Assembly (NCBI GenBank): GCA_016786925.1
Contig: JAEUTU010000136.1
Location: 1 to 61,693 of the forward strand
Length of the DNA stretch: 61,693 nucleotides
Direction: 5' to 3'
From: Bacteroidia bacterium
GTDB lineage: Bacteria; Bacteroidota; Bacteroidia; 2-12-FULL-35-15
Part shown: piece by piece, positions 35,745 through 46,154 of the stretch
Layout: each line of letters opens with the position of its first letter
Numbering within the stretch: position 1 is the stretch's first letter
The notes under the pieces: generated by a model
Database searches by the model: none
What the model was told of the DNA's origin: nothing
Seen by the model: the letters and a program-made list of their open reading frames with translations, nothing else
Position numbers and translations under genes: made by a program

Positions 35745-38700
35745 CTACATATTTCTTCTATACTGTCCACCTACTTCAAACAATGCATTGGTGATCTGTC
35801 CTAATGAACAATATTTAGAGGTTTCCATAATGCCTTCAAAAATGTTCTTGTTTTGGATGGCCAGGGTTTGTAACTCTCTCAATAGTGCTCCGGATTTATC
35901 AGCGTTCCCCTTTTGAAGTTCAGCCAACATACTGATCTGATAATTCTTTTCTTCGTCAGTTGCGCGGATCACTTCTTTCGGCAATACAGTTGGTGAACCT
36001 TTTGATGATAAGAAGGTATTCACACCTATGATCGGGAATTCACCTGTATGTTTTAATGTTTCATAATACAAACTTTCTTCCTGGATCTTTCCTCGTTGAT
36101 ACATGGTTTCCATTGCACCCAATACACCACCACGTTCTGTGATGCGTTCGAATTCAGCTAATACTGCTTCTTCCACAAGATCGGTCAATTCTTCAATGAT
36201 GAATGATCCTTGTAATGGATTTTCATTTTTTGCCAATCCTAACTCACGGTTAATGATCAACTGAATGGCCATTGCTCTGCGCACTGACTCTTCAGTAGGA
36301 GTAGTGATGGCTTCATCATAAGCATTTGTGTGTAATGAGTTGCAATTATCATAGATCGCATACAAAGCTTGTAGAGTTGTACGGATATCATTGAAATCAA
36401 TTTCCTGTGCATGTAATGAACGACCTGATGTTTGAATGTGATACTTCAACATTTGTGAACGCTCATTCGCATTGTATTTTAATTTCATGGCTTTTGCCCA
36501 TATTCTTCGCGCTACACGTCCGATCACAGAGTATTCAGGATCGATACCATTACTGAAGAAGAACGATAAGTTAGGTGCAAATTTATTGATGTCCATTCCA
36601 CGACTTACATAATATTCAACATATGTAAAACCGTTGGATAATGTTAAGGCCAATTGTGTGATCGGGTTAGCACCTGCTTCTGCAATGTGATAGCCCGAGA
36701 TAGAAACTGAATAGAAATTACGGATGTTCTTTTGGATAAAGTAATCCTGCATATCACCCATTAATCGCAATGCAAATTCAGTAGAGAAGATACATGTATT
36801 TTGTGCTTGATCTTCTTTTAAAATATCGGCTTGAACAGTACCTCGAACAGCAGCAATTGTTTCTGCTTTGATCTTTTCATACACATCTTTTGGTAACACC
36901 TGGTCACCGGTAACGCCTAATAACATCAATCCTAATCCATCGTTTCCTTGTGGTAGTTCCCCTTGGTATTTCGGACGCTGTACATTTTTGGATTTATAGA
37001 TTTGTTGAATTTTGGATTCAACATCCTTTTCTAATCCATTCTTTTTGATGTAGATCTCACATTGCTGATCAATAGCAGCATTCATAAAGAATCCGGTAAG
37101 GATAGCCGCAGGACCATTGATGGTCATGGATACCGATGTTTTTGGATCAGCCAGATTAAATCCGCTGTACAGTTTTTTAGCATCATCTAAACAACAGATA
37201 GAAACACCCGAGTTGCCGATCTTACCATAGATGTCAGGACGGATGTTTGGATCTTGTCCGTACAATGTAACACTGTCGAATGCTGTACTCAAGCGGTGTG
37301 CAGGCATTCCTAAACTCACATAGTGGAAACGTCTGTTGGTACGTTCCGGTCCGCCTTCTCCTGCAAACATACGTGTAGGATCTTCGCCTTCACGTTTGAA
37401 TGGGAATACGCCAGCAGTGTATGGGAATTCTCCCGGAACATTCTCTTGTAAGTTCCATTTCAAAATATCGCCCCATGCTTCGTATCTAGGAGTAGATACT
37501 TTTGGAACTTGTGTGTGTGCTAATGATTCGTAATGTGTTTGAATTTTGATCTCTTTATCACGAACCTTGAAAATGAAAAATTCATTTTTGTATTGTTGAA
37601 CTTTATCAGCCCAGCCTTCAATGATCTGTTTGTTGTGTCCGTCAAACGACAATCCGATCTGTGCATACGTTTCTTCCAATCCTTTGATGATACGGTCTTT
37701 GTCCTCAACTTTTGATTCTTTCAGTGCATCAATGGATTTACGGATAGAATATAATTTTTGAGCGACTTCTTTTTGCTCATCCACCCATTTGTCGTAATTA
37801 CGGTTGTTCTCAGCGATCTCAGCCAAATAGCGTGTACGGTGAGGAGGAATGATATAGATCTTTTCGCTCATCTCATCAGTAACCGTGAAATTCGATTTTA
37901 GGTTTGCACCGGTTTTCTCTACCAGCTTATCCATGATCGCTTTATAGAGTTTGTTCATGCCCGGATCATTGAACTGTGATGCGATGGTGCCATAAACAGG
38001 AACTGCTTCGTCATCCACATCCCACAATTGATGATTGCGTTTGTATTGTTTCTTCACATCGCGGATAGCATCCAATGCACCACGTTTGTCAAATTTGTTC
38101 AATGCAATGATGTCGGCAAAATCAAGCATGTCAATTTTTTCCAGCTGAGTTGCAGCACCATATTCCGGTGTCATTACATACAAGCTCATGTCACTGTGTT
38201 CGGTAATCTCTGTATCACTTTGTCCGATACCGGATGTTTCAAGAATAATCAAGTCGTAATTAGCAGCTTTAACAATTTCTACCGCTTCTTTTACATATTT
38301 TGATAATGCTAAATTGCTCTGACGTGTAGCCAATGAACGCATATATACGCGTTCATTCTTAATTGCATTCATACGAATACGGTCGCCCAGCAATGCACCA
38401 CCGGTCTTGCGTTTGGAAGGGTCAACAGATATGATAGCAATGGATTTATCTTTAAAGTCGATCAAAAATCTACGAACTAATTCGTCTACTAATGATGATT
38501 TACCGGCTCCACCAGTTCCTGTGATACCGAGTACAGGTGTTACTTTTGTTTTTGATGCAGTAGCGATCTCAGCACTGAATTTTGAAAATTCTTCAGGGAA
38601 ATTCTCTGCAGCAGAGATCAATTTTGCAATTGATTTTACATCTTTTTCTTTCAAATGTTTTACTTCACCATTCAGATTTGCCCCGGTAGGGAAGTCGCAC

Positions 38701-39131
38701 TTCTCCAGCATATCGTTGATCATGCCTTGCAATCCCATGGCACGCCCATCATCAGGAGCATAGATACGTGCAATGCCGTACTTATGTAATTCCTCTATTT
38801 CTGTTGGAAGGATGGTTCCACCGCCACCACCAAATATTTTGATATGTCCACAGCCATTCTCTTTCAAAAGATCATACATGTATTTGAAAAACTCCATGTG
38901 TCCTCCCTGATAGGAAGTGATCGCAATGGCGTTAGCATCTTCTTGAATAGCACAGTTCACAATTTCCTGAACACTGCGGTCGTGCCCCAAATGGATCACT
39001 TCGGCACCGCTCGACTGGATAATTCTGCGCATAATATTGATAGCTGCATCATGTCCATCAAACAAAGATGCTGCAGTTACGATACGGATCTTATTTTTTG
39101 CCTTGTAAGGCTCAGTTACAAATGTATTCAT
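35745..39131 (-). CDS. icmF: fused isobutyryl-CoA mutase IcmF
   Basis: The 1,128-residue protein joins, in order, a B12-binding domain (about 15-150, with [14 protein letters not shown] carrying the lower-ligand His), a MeaB-like G-protein chaperone domain (about 195-420; [13 protein letters not shown] and ALNKFDKRG) and an acyl-CoA mutase barrel (about 540-1128; [20 protein letters not shown]). This is the IcmF layout, not the two-subunit methylmalonyl-CoA mutase. It interconverts isobutyryl-CoA and n-butyryl-CoA (some also pivalyl-CoA) and repairs its own cofactor loading. VFPFKRE occupies the region where IcmF differs from methylmalonyl-CoA mutase. It is monocistronic. Confidence 0.94.
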   Translation of the reverse strand: MNTFVTEPYKAKNKIRIVTAASLFDGHDAAINIMRRIIQSSGAEVIHLGHDRSVQEIVNCAIQEDANAIAITSYQGGHMEFFKYMYDLLKENGCGHIKIFGGGGGTILPTEIEELHKYGIARIYAPDDGRAMGLQGMINDMLEKCDFPTGANLNGEVKHLKEKDVKSIAKLISAAENFPEEFSKFSAEIATASKTKVTPVLGITGTGGAGKSSLVDELVRRFLIDFKDKSIAIISVDPSKRKTGGALLGDRIRMNAIKNERVYMRSLATRQSNLALSKYVKEAVEIVKAANYDLIILETSGIGQSDTEITEHSDMSLYVMTPEYGAATQLEKIDMLDFADIIALNKFDKRGALDAIRDVKKQYKRNHQLWDVDDEAVPVYGTIASQFNDPGMNKLYKAIMDKLVEKTGANLKSNFTVTDEMSEKIYIIPPHRTRYLAEIAENNRNYDKWVDEQKEVAQKLYSIRKSIDALKESKVEDKDRIIKGLEETYAQIGLSFDGHNKQIIEGWADKVQQYKNEFFIFKVRDKEIKIQTHYESLAHTQVPKVSTPRYEAWGDILKWNLQENVPGEFPYTAGVFPFKREGEDPTRMFAGEGGPERTNRRFHYVSLGMPAHRLSTAFDSVTLYGQDPNIRPDIYGKIGNSGVSICCLDDAKKLYSGFNLADPKTSVSMTINGPAAILTGFFMNAAIDQQCEIYIKKNGLEKDVESKIQQIYKSKNVQRPKYQGELPQGNDGLGLMLLGVTGDQVLPKDVYEKIKAETIAAVRGTVQADILKEDQAQNTCIFSTEFALRLMGDMQDYFIQKNIRNFYSVSISGYHIAEAGANPITQLALTLSNGFTYVEYYVSRGMDINKFAPNLSFFFSNGIDPEYSVIGRVARRIWAKAMKLKYNANERSQMLKYHIQTSGRSLHAQEIDFNDIRTTLQALYAIYDNCNSLHTNAYDEAITTPTEESVRRAMAIQLIINRELGLAKNENPLQGSFIIEELTDLVEEAVLAEFERITERGGVLGAMETMYQRGKIQEESLYYETLKHTGEFPIIGVNTFLSSKGSPTVLPKEVIRATDEEKNYQISMLAELQKGNADKSGALLRELQTLAIQNKNIFEGIMETSKYCSLGQITNALFEVGGQYRRNM

Positions 39132-39161
39132 CGCTAAAATTTGAGTCTAATTTACTTAAGC

Positions 39162-39181
39162 CCTGCCTGCCGGCAGGCAGG
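39162..39181. repeat. 20-base GC-rich perfect palindrome
   Basis: CCTGCCTGCC is followed directly by its exact reverse complement in the 84-base gap between the icmF start and the aminopeptidase stop. Its base composition is far from that of the surrounding AT-rich DNA. It looks like a dispersed repeat unit; no gene function is evident. Confidence 0.75.
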
Positions 39182-39215
39182 TACAAATATAATGAAATAA
39201 GGCAGTTTTGCCAAA

Positions 39216-40256
39216 TCAAAGCGAGGGGTATTTGCTCTTTAAAAAATGCAGGTAATCAGATAGATTGGAGTGGAATTGTTCTGTATATTCTTTCTCAAAT
39301 ACTTCATATTGTGAATCATACCTGTCGAATGCCATAAAAAATGCATTTCCTTCATAAAAAGCCTGCAAGGTGTAGTTGAAATAGTTTTTGGGTTTATTAA
39401 GAGGAAGTTTGTTGACTCCCAATGCTATTTCGCGGATCAATGCTTTCTTTTTTTCTTTTTTCATTTCATTACTCATGTCTCCGGAAAAGCTGCTGTAAAG
39501 GCTGTCCAATTGATCCTTACTTTTTAAAATGTATTCATTGTACACTTTTTCATCTTGTTTGTTTTGTTCATAATCGCGATACTCTTTTGAATCCTTTCCA
39601 AATTTGAATAGTAAGAAACGTTCTGCTCCTTTGTCGCCTATAAAATTGGCCAGATTTTCATTGAAGGTCACATTGTTCTTTACATACAATGTTCCATGTG
39701 TGAGCTCATGAATGATCAGATTGGCGAGTGAGCCTGTGTTTCTTCTGAGCATTCCGGATAGGACAGGATCTTTGAACCAGCCGAGTGTCGACCATCCCGA
39801 AGGGGAATACACATCCACATCATAATTATCGGACCGTAATTTCAGGATCTCTTTTTCTGCTTTTTGACGATTGAAAAAACCTTTGTAGGAAACTGTTCCC
39901 AGAAAAGGAAAGGTCCATTCTTTGGGATTAAATGAGAACGGCTCGCAGGCAGAAATAGTTAGCAATCTATTCTGTTTACTTTGATCGTAGAATGTAGAAT
40001 AATTGTCAGTGGGATTGATGCCTAAACTGTCGATTGCAAATTGTTTTATTTCTAGAATGAGTGAGAGCTTTTGCTGTACCGAATCGTTTATTGCTTCATT
40101 ATTTATAAGCTCTTCGATTGGTTCCGCATTCATGACAATGGCTAGTTGTCCTTTCCCTTGTGATATGCCATAGATGATCAGTTCATGAAACAAGAGGCAA
40201 AAAAGTATAAATCCGACAAATAGAAATTGAAGAAATATTTGGATCTTATGTTTCAT
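39216..40256 (-). CDS. predicted membrane-anchored aminopeptidase (PF10023-like)
   Basis: The 346-residue protein starts at ATG 40256 with a hydrophobic anchor (residues 4-30), then a zinc protease region with IIHELTHGTLYVKNN and FNENLANFIGDKGAERF, the HExxH plus downstream Glu pattern of the predicted aminopeptidase family. Upstream sequence GWSTLGWFKDPVLSGML is also a family signature. It probably faces the periplasm. The upstream TTG-led extension to 40358 overlaps the divergent gene and was dropped. Substrate unknown. Confidence 0.83.
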   Translation of the reverse strand: MKHKIQIFLQFLFVGFILFCLLFHELIIYGISQGKGQLAIVMNAEPIEELINNEAINDSVQQKLSLILEIKQFAIDSLGINPTDNYSTFYDQSKQNRLLTISACEPFSFNPKEWTFPFLGTVSYKGFFNRQKAEKEILKLRSDNYDVDVYSPSGWSTLGWFKDPVLSGMLRRNTGSLANLIIHELTHGTLYVKNNVTFNENLANFIGDKGAERFLLFKFGKDSKEYRDYEQNKQDEKVYNEYILKSKDQLDSLYSSFSGDMSNEMKKEKKKALIREIALGVNKLPLNKPKNYFNYTLQAFYEGNAFFMAFDRYDSQYEVFEKEYTEQFHSNLSDYLHFLKSKYPSL

Positions 40257-40281
40257 GATATGACTTGCTCTTTGTAAAATT

Positions 40282-41061
40282 ATGTATTTTTGGTTCTGTA
40301 TGTTTTTTATTCTTTCCAAAATATTAGCTTTTATCATCACACCGATCGTTTGGATCATTACACTTTTATGTTTTGCGGTTTTTTCAAAGGATGAAAAAAG
40401 AAGAAAAAAGTCATTGCGATGGGCCTTGGGCTTACTTCTGTTTTTCTCTAACTCATTTATCTTTGATGAAGTGGTTCGTTTGTGGGAGGTGCCGGCTACT
40501 GTTCAAAGTGAAATGAAGCAGTATGATTATGCTATTTTACTGGGAGGAATGAGTGTGCACGATGAAGAGTTGAACCGGGTACAGTATTACAGGGGCGTGG
40601 ATCGATTGATCCAAACGATCGATCTGTATAAAAAAGGGTATGTAAAAAAGATCATCTTAACCAGTGGATCGGGTAGAATACTAAAGCCTGAAATGAAAGA
40701 GGGTTTGTTGATGAAGCCTTATATTCTAAATATGGGTGTAGCAGAGGAAGATCTGTATGTGGAGCATGAATCGAATAACACAAGAGAAAATGCAGCGATG
40801 ACCAAACAACTGATCGACTCCTTACAGTTAAAAGGTAGTTACTTAATTGTTACTTCCGCTTTTCACATGCGAAGAGGTTTAGGTTGTTTCAAGAAAGTAG
40901 GAATTGAGGCCGATCACTATAGCACCGACCGGTATGCCGGACCAAGAAAGTTTGAATTTGATCATTTGTTCATTCCCAGTATTTCCGCAGTACACGATTG
41001 GAATGTGTTGATCCATGAAGTAGTAGGTTATATCACCTATAAGTTGATGGGCTACGCTTAA
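40282..41061 (+). CDS. YdcF/SanA/ElyC-like DUF218 membrane protein
   Basis: The 259-residue protein has two N-terminal spans (about 8-30 and 45-62) and a DUF218 domain: YDYAILLGGM, IILTSGSGR, ESNNTRENA and YLIVTSAFHMRR. DUF218 proteins of the ElyC/SanA group act in envelope polymer or undecaprenyl-lipid homeostasis, but the reaction is unknown. A second ATG at 40300 is also possible. The stop overlaps the SpoIIE-phosphatase stop (TTAA shared). Confidence 0.86.
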   Translation: MYFWFCMFFILSKILAFIITPIVWIITLLCFAVFSKDEKRRKKSLRWALGLLLFFSNSFIFDEVVRLWEVPATVQSEMKQYDYAILLGGMSVHDEELNRVQYYRGVDRLIQTIDLYKKGYVKKIILTSGSGRILKPEMKEGLLMKPYILNMGVAEEDLYVEHESNNTRENAAMTKQLIDSLQLKGSYLIVTSAFHMRRGLGCFKKVGIEADHYSTDRYAGPRKFEFDHLFIPSISAVHDWNVLIHEVVGYITYKLMGYA

Positions 41062-43016
41062 ATTCTCATTCCCAGAACCAGAATATCATCGATCTGCTCT
41101 AATTTTCCTTGCCATTCTTCAACGGCTTTTTTGAGTAGAAGTTCTTGATCCTGCATCGGTTTGGAATGTATGTTCAGTAATAATTCTTTCATTCGTTTAC
41201 TCATGAATTTTTTTCCATCCGGTCCGCCAAACTGATCCACAATACCATCTGTGAAGGCATAAATACTATCTCCTTTTTGAACTTGGATCATATTGTTTTG
41301 ATAGGGCTGATCATATTCCGTATAACCTGCAATTGATAATTTATCGGGTTTATACTCGATCAATTCCTTGTTTCTGATGATCCATAATGGGCGGTTGGCA
41401 CCTGCAAATTGAAGTATTTGTTTTTGTTTGTCGTATGAACATAAAATGATGTCCATTCCATCCTTCGATCCGGATTGAATATTGTTTTGTTTCAATGCAT
41501 TCTTGATGCTATTGTTTATGTTTTTTAGGATCTCGGCAGGCTCTTCGATTTTTTTATCGATCAAACTTTGATTCAATTTGTCGATGCCGATCATACTCAT
41601 GAATGCACCCGGAACACCATGTCCGGTACAATCGGCAACAGCAAAATAAACCAATCCGTTTAATTCATTGAACCAGTAGAAGTCGCCACTCACCACATCT
41701 TTTGGCATATACAAACCAAAGCCCTCAGGAAAATAGTTTTGCAACAGACTCACTTCCGGAAGCATGGCCTCTTGAATGCGCTTGGCATAATTTATACTAT
41801 CCTGGATCTCTTTGTTCTTCGTTTCAATCTCTTTGTAAGCATGAGAAAGTTCATTGTTGGTCTTCTTTTTTTCAATATTGCTTTTGTAAAGGAAAAAGGC
41901 AAATCCGGCAACCATTAAGCAGAAAATGATCAGGTAGATCTTGAACTTTTTCTCCTGTTCTAATTTTTCATCACTTAATGCTTTGTCTTTTTCAAGAGAG
42001 TTGATCATTAATTCTTTTTTCTCTGACTCGTATTTGGCCGACATTTCATTGATCTGTCTGCTATTCTCTTGGTTATAGGTAGAGTCTTTGAATTCTGTGA
42101 AGAGCTTCAAGTATTCATAAGCTTTGGTATGTTCATTTTTCAATGCATAGGCTTTTGCCATTTTGAAATAAGCATTGGAGACACTATTCAAATAGTTGTA
42201 TTTTTTGCTGATGTTGAGTGCTAGTTGCGCATTTTCAATTGTTTTGTCGATATTGTTTTGAAGTAAATAGCATTCAGCAATTCCCAAATATCCTTCTGCT
42301 AAATTGTAGTAGTCTTTGTTTTCTATATGAATGATATTCGATTTTTTGTAGTTCTCAATTGCTTTATCATAATCAGCCATTTCAAAGTAGATAGAACCCA
42401 GATTTCCATAGCCTGTGGCTATTCCTTTCCCAGCTTTTATCTCTTTTCCCAGTTCGATCGTAATGTTACAATACTTAAGTGCAGAGTCGAATTTACCCAT
42501 TAGCTTATAGACAATGCCCATGTCATCATAGTTGGCCAATAATTTTCTTTTGGCATTTCTTTTTTTGTTGATCGCTAATGCTTTTCTGTAGTATTTTAAT
42601 GTTTGATCATAGTTTTGTTGGCCTTGATAGATCCAGCCGATATTCCTGTAACAATCGGCCATTCCTCGGTCGTGTTTTATTTTCTCGAAAATGGTCAAGG
42701 CTTTGTAATAATTGTCGGAAGCGGCTGTATAGTCGCCCGAAAACCAATACAGATCTCCTAAGGTGTTATAACAATCACCTATCGCTACTTCATTTTTTAG
42801 CGATTGTGCAAGGGTTAATGCTTGCTTTCCGTAAGTGAAGGATTGAAGGCGGTCCTTGTTCTCGAATTCATGACTTAAATTCTGAAGTGCAGCTAATTTA
42901 ACAGTGTCGTGACTACCCGAAGTAAGCAGTAGTTTCAACGAATCTACTGTTTTACTTTGTGAAAAGGAAAAAAGAGAAATCGAAAAAAATAAAAAACTAA
43001 GGATCGTTTTTTTCAT
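41058..43016 (-). CDS. TPR-domain SpoIIE-type protein phosphatase
   Basis: The 652-residue protein has a signal peptide, about seven tetratricopeptide repeats (20-330; for example YYKALTIFEKIKHDRGMADC), a transmembrane span (about 357-376), a coiled coil (380-415) and a cytoplasmic PP2C/SpoIIE phosphatase (about 425-652) with VVSGDFYW, VADCTGHGVPGAFMSMIG and GDSIYAFTDGIVDQFGG carrying the metal-binding Asp residues. It would sense a periplasmic partner by its TPRs and dephosphorylate a cytoplasmic target such as an anti-sigma antagonist. No partner is encoded nearby. Common in Bacteroidota. Confidence 0.92.
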   Translation of the reverse strand: MKKTILSFLFFSISLFSFSQSKTVDSLKLLLTSGSHDTVKLAALQNLSHEFENKDRLQSFTYGKQALTLAQSLKNEVAIGDCYNTLGDLYWFSGDYTAASDNYYKALTIFEKIKHDRGMADCYRNIGWIYQGQQNYDQTLKYYRKALAINKKRNAKRKLLANYDDMGIVYKLMGKFDSALKYCNITIELGKEIKAGKGIATGYGNLGSIYFEMADYDKAIENYKKSNIIHIENKDYYNLAEGYLGIAECYLLQNNIDKTIENAQLALNISKKYNYLNSVSNAYFKMAKAYALKNEHTKAYEYLKLFTEFKDSTYNQENSRQINEMSAKYESEKKELMINSLEKDKALSDEKLEQEKKFKIYLIIFCLMVAGFAFFLYKSNIEKKKTNNELSHAYKEIETKNKEIQDSINYAKRIQEAMLPEVSLLQNYFPEGFGLYMPKDVVSGDFYWFNELNGLVYFAVADCTGHGVPGAFMSMIGIDKLNQSLIDKKIEEPAEILKNINNSIKNALKQNNIQSGSKDGMDIILCSYDKQKQILQFAGANRPLWIIRNKELIEYKPDKLSIAGYTEYDQPYQNNMIQVQKGDSIYAFTDGIVDQFGGPDGKKFMSKRMKELLLNIHSKPMQDQELLLKKAVEEWQGKLEQIDDILVLGMRI

Positions 43017-43039
43017 TGATCAAATATAGACTATTCGTT

Positions 43040-44323
43040 TTACAGGTGAAAAAAATACTCCAATCCAACATAACAAATGGCACCCGCTATATAGCCAACA
43101 AAGGCTAGCCAGGCGATCTTTTTGAGATACCAGATAAAATCAATTTTTTCCATACCCATAGCCGCAACACCTGCTGCAGAACCGATGATCAAAATACTTC
43201 CACCGGTACCCGCACAATAGGCTAAAAATTCCCAGATATACGAATCCTGAGGATAGGTATTCAAGTCGTACATCCCCATAGATGCTGCCACTAAAGGAAC
43301 ATTATCTACAATGGCTGATAAAATGCCTATTGCAGGAACAATGATATTCAGGTTGCCGATCTTTTCATTCATGTATTCTGCTAAAGAGGCCAATACTCCT
43401 GTTGATTGTAGGGAAGAGATGGCGATCAAAATTCCTAAAAAGAAAAGTATGCTGGGCATATCAATTTTGCGTAAAGCATGTAGAACTGATAAATTATCCT
43501 TGTCTTCATCGTCTTTAGCGCTATGGATCAGTTCGGTAACCACCCACAATACTCCTAATCCGAATAGTACACCCATAAAAGGAGGAAGATGGGTAATTGT
43601 TTTGAATATAGGGACAAATATTAATGCTCCAATTCCTAAAAAGAAAACAGTATTACGTTCGAATAATGTAGTTGGATTTTTGGATGCTTCAACGATCAGT
43701 TCCGGTCTTTTGATCTCGCCTTTTAATTTGAAACTAAGCATTAGCAAAGGAATGATCAAACAAACTAAACTAGGGATGATCAATTTGAGCATAATATTGT
43801 TAGCACTCACCTGGCCACCAATCCAAAGCATCGTAGTAGTCACATCCCCGATCGGACTCCAGGCACCACCGGCATTGGCGGCTATAACAACCATACCAAT
43901 GAATAGTAGGCGGTCGTTACGATCGTCTATAAGTTTGCGTAATAGTGATACCATTACAATAGCAGTTGTTAGATTATCCAGTGCAGCGGATAGAAAAAAT
44001 GTAAGGATAGAGATGATCCATAATAATTTTTTCTTGTTGTTGGTAGTAATTCTGGATGTGATCACGTCAAAGCCATCGTGTGCATCGATCAGTTCTACAA
44101 TGGTCATTGCTCCCATCAAAAAGAAAAGTATGCCCGATAGTTCACCAATATGCTCCGTAAGCTGCTCGTTAACCAAATGAGCATCATTACTCATTACAAT
44201 ATATACAGCCCAGCATAACACACCGGCCAATAAAGCGGTAGCCGACTTGTTGATCTTTAGAGGATGTTCAAATGCAATGGCGATGTAGCCAATCACAAAT
44301 ATTAATATCATTGATAAAATCAT
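43040..44323 (-). CDS. nhaD: NhaD-type sodium:proton antiporter
   Basis: The 427-residue inner-membrane protein has about 12 spans and NhaD hallmarks: FLMGAMTIVELIDAHDGF, LDNLTTAIVMVSLLRKL, ANAGGAWSPIGDVTTTMLW and VDNVPLVAASMGMY. It exchanges Na+ (or Li+) for protons. The ORF extends upstream to a TTG (44362), but the ATG at 44323 gives the family N-terminus (MILSMILIFVIGY); a third Met at 44311 is also possible. It is divergent from the sodium-coupled symporter gene, so a sodium-cycle pair flanks a shared 105-base control region. Confidence 0.9.
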   Translation of the reverse strand: MILSMILIFVIGYIAIAFEHPLKINKSATALLAGVLCWAVYIVMSNDAHLVNEQLTEHIGELSGILFFLMGAMTIVELIDAHDGFDVITSRITTNNKKKLLWIISILTFFLSAALDNLTTAIVMVSLLRKLIDDRNDRLLFIGMVVIAANAGGAWSPIGDVTTTMLWIGGQVSANNIMLKLIIPSLVCLIIPLLMLSFKLKGEIKRPELIVEASKNPTTLFERNTVFFLGIGALIFVPIFKTITHLPPFMGVLFGLGVLWVVTELIHSAKDDEDKDNLSVLHALRKIDMPSILFFLGILIAISSLQSTGVLASLAEYMNEKIGNLNIIVPAIGILSAIVDNVPLVAASMGMYDLNTYPQDSYIWEFLAYCAGTGGSILIIGSAAGVAAMGMEKIDFIWYLKKIAWLAFVGYIAGAICYVGLEYFFHL

Positions 44324-44398
44324 ATTTCTTAAATTTAATTCATGCAATATTACTGAAAACAAAATTTATATTTTTAGTAATTGTATGTAAAACTTGTA

Positions 44399-44406
44399 TA
44401 TATTTG
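44399..44406 (+). promoter_or_regulatory. candidate -7 element for the symporter gene
   Basis: TATATTTG matches the -7 consensus TAnnTTTG and is 22 bases before the symporter ATG. There is no TTTG at the expected distance upstream, so this is half of a promoter at best. Confidence 0.35.
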
Positions 44407-44428
44407 AGAATACGAATCAACGAAATCT

Positions 44429-46009
44429 ATGAGTAATAATAAAGAAGCATGGGGTTCACGTGTTGGACTCATTTTAGCAATGGCGGGTAATGCCGTTGGT
44501 CTGGGTAATTTTCTTCGATTCCCTGTACAAGCAATTCAAAATGGTGGAGGTGCATTCATCATTCCATATCTAGTGTGTTTCCTGTTGATGGGAATTCCTC
44601 TGTTATATGTAGAATGGAGTATGGGTCGCTTCGGTGGGAAAAATGGACATCATAGCACACCATTTATTCTCGATTCAATGGACAAACGTAAGTTTTGGAA
44701 ATACATTGGTGTATTTGGAATATTTACCAATTTGGCCGTTGCTGCTTACTACTGTTATCTTGAATCTTGGACATTATCATGGGTGTGGCATTCTGTAACA
44801 GGTAGTTTTTCAGGTCAATCACAAGAGCAAGTAGCATCATTTTTTGGAAGTTATATTTCATTGGAAACTTTGGAGCCAATAATTTTCTGGCTTATTTGTT
44901 TGTTGTTAAATACATGGATCTTATCTCGTGGCTTAAGTGGTGGGGTAGAAAAGGTAGCTAAGGTTGGAATGCCATTATTAATATTATTCGGTGCTGTACT
45001 TGCATTTATCGCTGTTACTTTAAAGTCGGGTGAACATGGTGCGAAGTTCGATGGAACAATGGGGCTGAACTTTTTATGGACCCCGGATTTTTCTACAATA
45101 TGGTCGCCAAAAGTTTGGCTTGCAGCAGCCGGTCAGATCTTTTTCACGCTTTCAATCGGAATGGGATCCATTCAATGCTATGCATCTTATGTTCGCTCAA
45201 AAGATGATATTGCCTTGAATGCAATGAGTGCAGGATGGATGAATGGTTTTGTTGAAATTGTTTTAGGTTCTGCTATCATCATTCCAATTTCTGTAGGTTA
45301 TTTGGGAATTGATACGGTAGTCGAAATGACAAAAAATGGAGGATTAGGTTTAGGCTTTAAAACATTACCTTATTTATTTGATCAATTTGGTGGCGCACTC
45401 GGCATTATGTGTGGTGTTTTTTGGTTTGGCCTTTTGTTTTTTGCCGGAATAACTTCTTCACTTGCCATGGGAACACCTTGTATGGGATTCATGCAGGATG
45501 AGTTTGGTTGGAAAAGAGAAAAAGCGGCATGGGCCTTTGGGGCGGTTGTTTTATTATTAGGTTTGCCAACAGTTTTATTCTTTAACTATGGTGTATTTGA
45601 TGAATATGATTATTGGGCAGGTACTGTTTCTCTGGTAGTTTTTGCTCTATTTGAAATTATTCTGTTTGCGTGGGTGTTTGGAATGGATAATGGATGGAAA
45701 GAAATAACTACGGGTGCAGATATTAAAGTGCCTGTAATATTCAAATACATTATCAAATTTGTGACACCACTAATGTTAGGTTGGGTGTTTGTTTCTAGTT
45801 TGCCGGGTATTTGGAGCCAACTAAAAAACGAAGCAATTGATAAGCAGATCCTGGCAGCAACAGATCCTGCAGTCATAGAACAATTGAAAACACAGATGCT
45901 ATACGTGAATATTTCACGCATAGGACTATTATTGGTTTGGTTAGCAATTGCCTATTTAGTTTATATTGCCTATAAAAAACGAATTAAAGAAGGGAGATTT
46001 ACCTCATGA
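44429..46009 (+). CDS. neurotransmitter:sodium symporter family (NSS) transporter
   Basis: The 526-residue protein has 12 predicted spans and the NSS signatures WGSRVGLILAMAGNAVGLGNFLRFP (in two halves: the sodium and substrate site on span 1) and LSIGMGSIQCYASYV (span 6 region). NSS proteins import amino acids with sodium. LGNFLRFP is the equivalent of the GNVWRFP motif. A 44-codon single-span ORF overlaps its stop (ATGA), like the small subunit of methionine/alanine importers. Substrate is not identifiable; an amino acid is likely. Confidence 0.92.
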   Translation: MSNNKEAWGSRVGLILAMAGNAVGLGNFLRFPVQAIQNGGGAFIIPYLVCFLLMGIPLLYVEWSMGRFGGKNGHHSTPFILDSMDKRKFWKYIGVFGIFTNLAVAAYYCYLESWTLSWVWHSVTGSFSGQSQEQVASFFGSYISLETLEPIIFWLICLLLNTWILSRGLSGGVEKVAKVGMPLLILFGAVLAFIAVTLKSGEHGAKFDGTMGLNFLWTPDFSTIWSPKVWLAAAGQIFFTLSIGMGSIQCYASYVRSKDDIALNAMSAGWMNGFVEIVLGSAIIIPISVGYLGIDTVVEMTKNGGLGLGFKTLPYLFDQFGGALGIMCGVFWFGLLFFAGITSSLAMGTPCMGFMQDEFGWKREKAAWAFGAVVLLLGLPTVLFFNYGVFDEYDYWAGTVSLVVFALFEIILFAWVFGMDNGWKEITTGADIKVPVIFKYIIKFVTPLMLGWVFVSSLPGIWSQLKNEAIDKQILAATDPAVIEQLKTQMLYVNISRIGLLLVWLAIAYLVYIAYKKRIKEGRFTS

Positions 46010-46140
46010 ATTCATCTGCATTAATAATGATGTTGATCACTGAAGTAGTGGTTACATTAGTGACAATATATTACTTTATAAAAGTTCTTAAAACTCCTCC
46101 AAAACAGGAACCCGATTCGTTTTCTGAAAACGACAAATAA
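46006..46140 (+). CDS. 44-residue single-span protein, MetS-like small subunit candidate
   Basis: The ORF starts at ATG 46006, overlapping the symporter stop in an ATGA arrangement, with a partial Shine-Dalgarno (GGGAG at 45992-45996) nine bases upstream. The product has one hydrophobic helix (about residues 5-25; MMLITEVVVTLVTIYYFI) and a charged tail ending D-S-F-S-E-N-D-K. Small proteins of this layout (MetS, the methionine/alanine importer small subunit) follow NSS transporter genes in other bacteria and are needed for uptake. Assignment rests on position, length and topology. Confidence 0.65.
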   Translation: MNSSALIMMLITEVVVTLVTIYYFIKVLKTPPKQEPDSFSENDK

Positions 46141-46154
46141 TACTGTTTGTGCTG

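Noticed and set aside
43311..44180. 289-codon plus-strand ORF opposite nhaD
   Set aside because: It is an antisense shadow of a well-identified antiporter gene, with no recognisable domain and the composition of a reverse frame.
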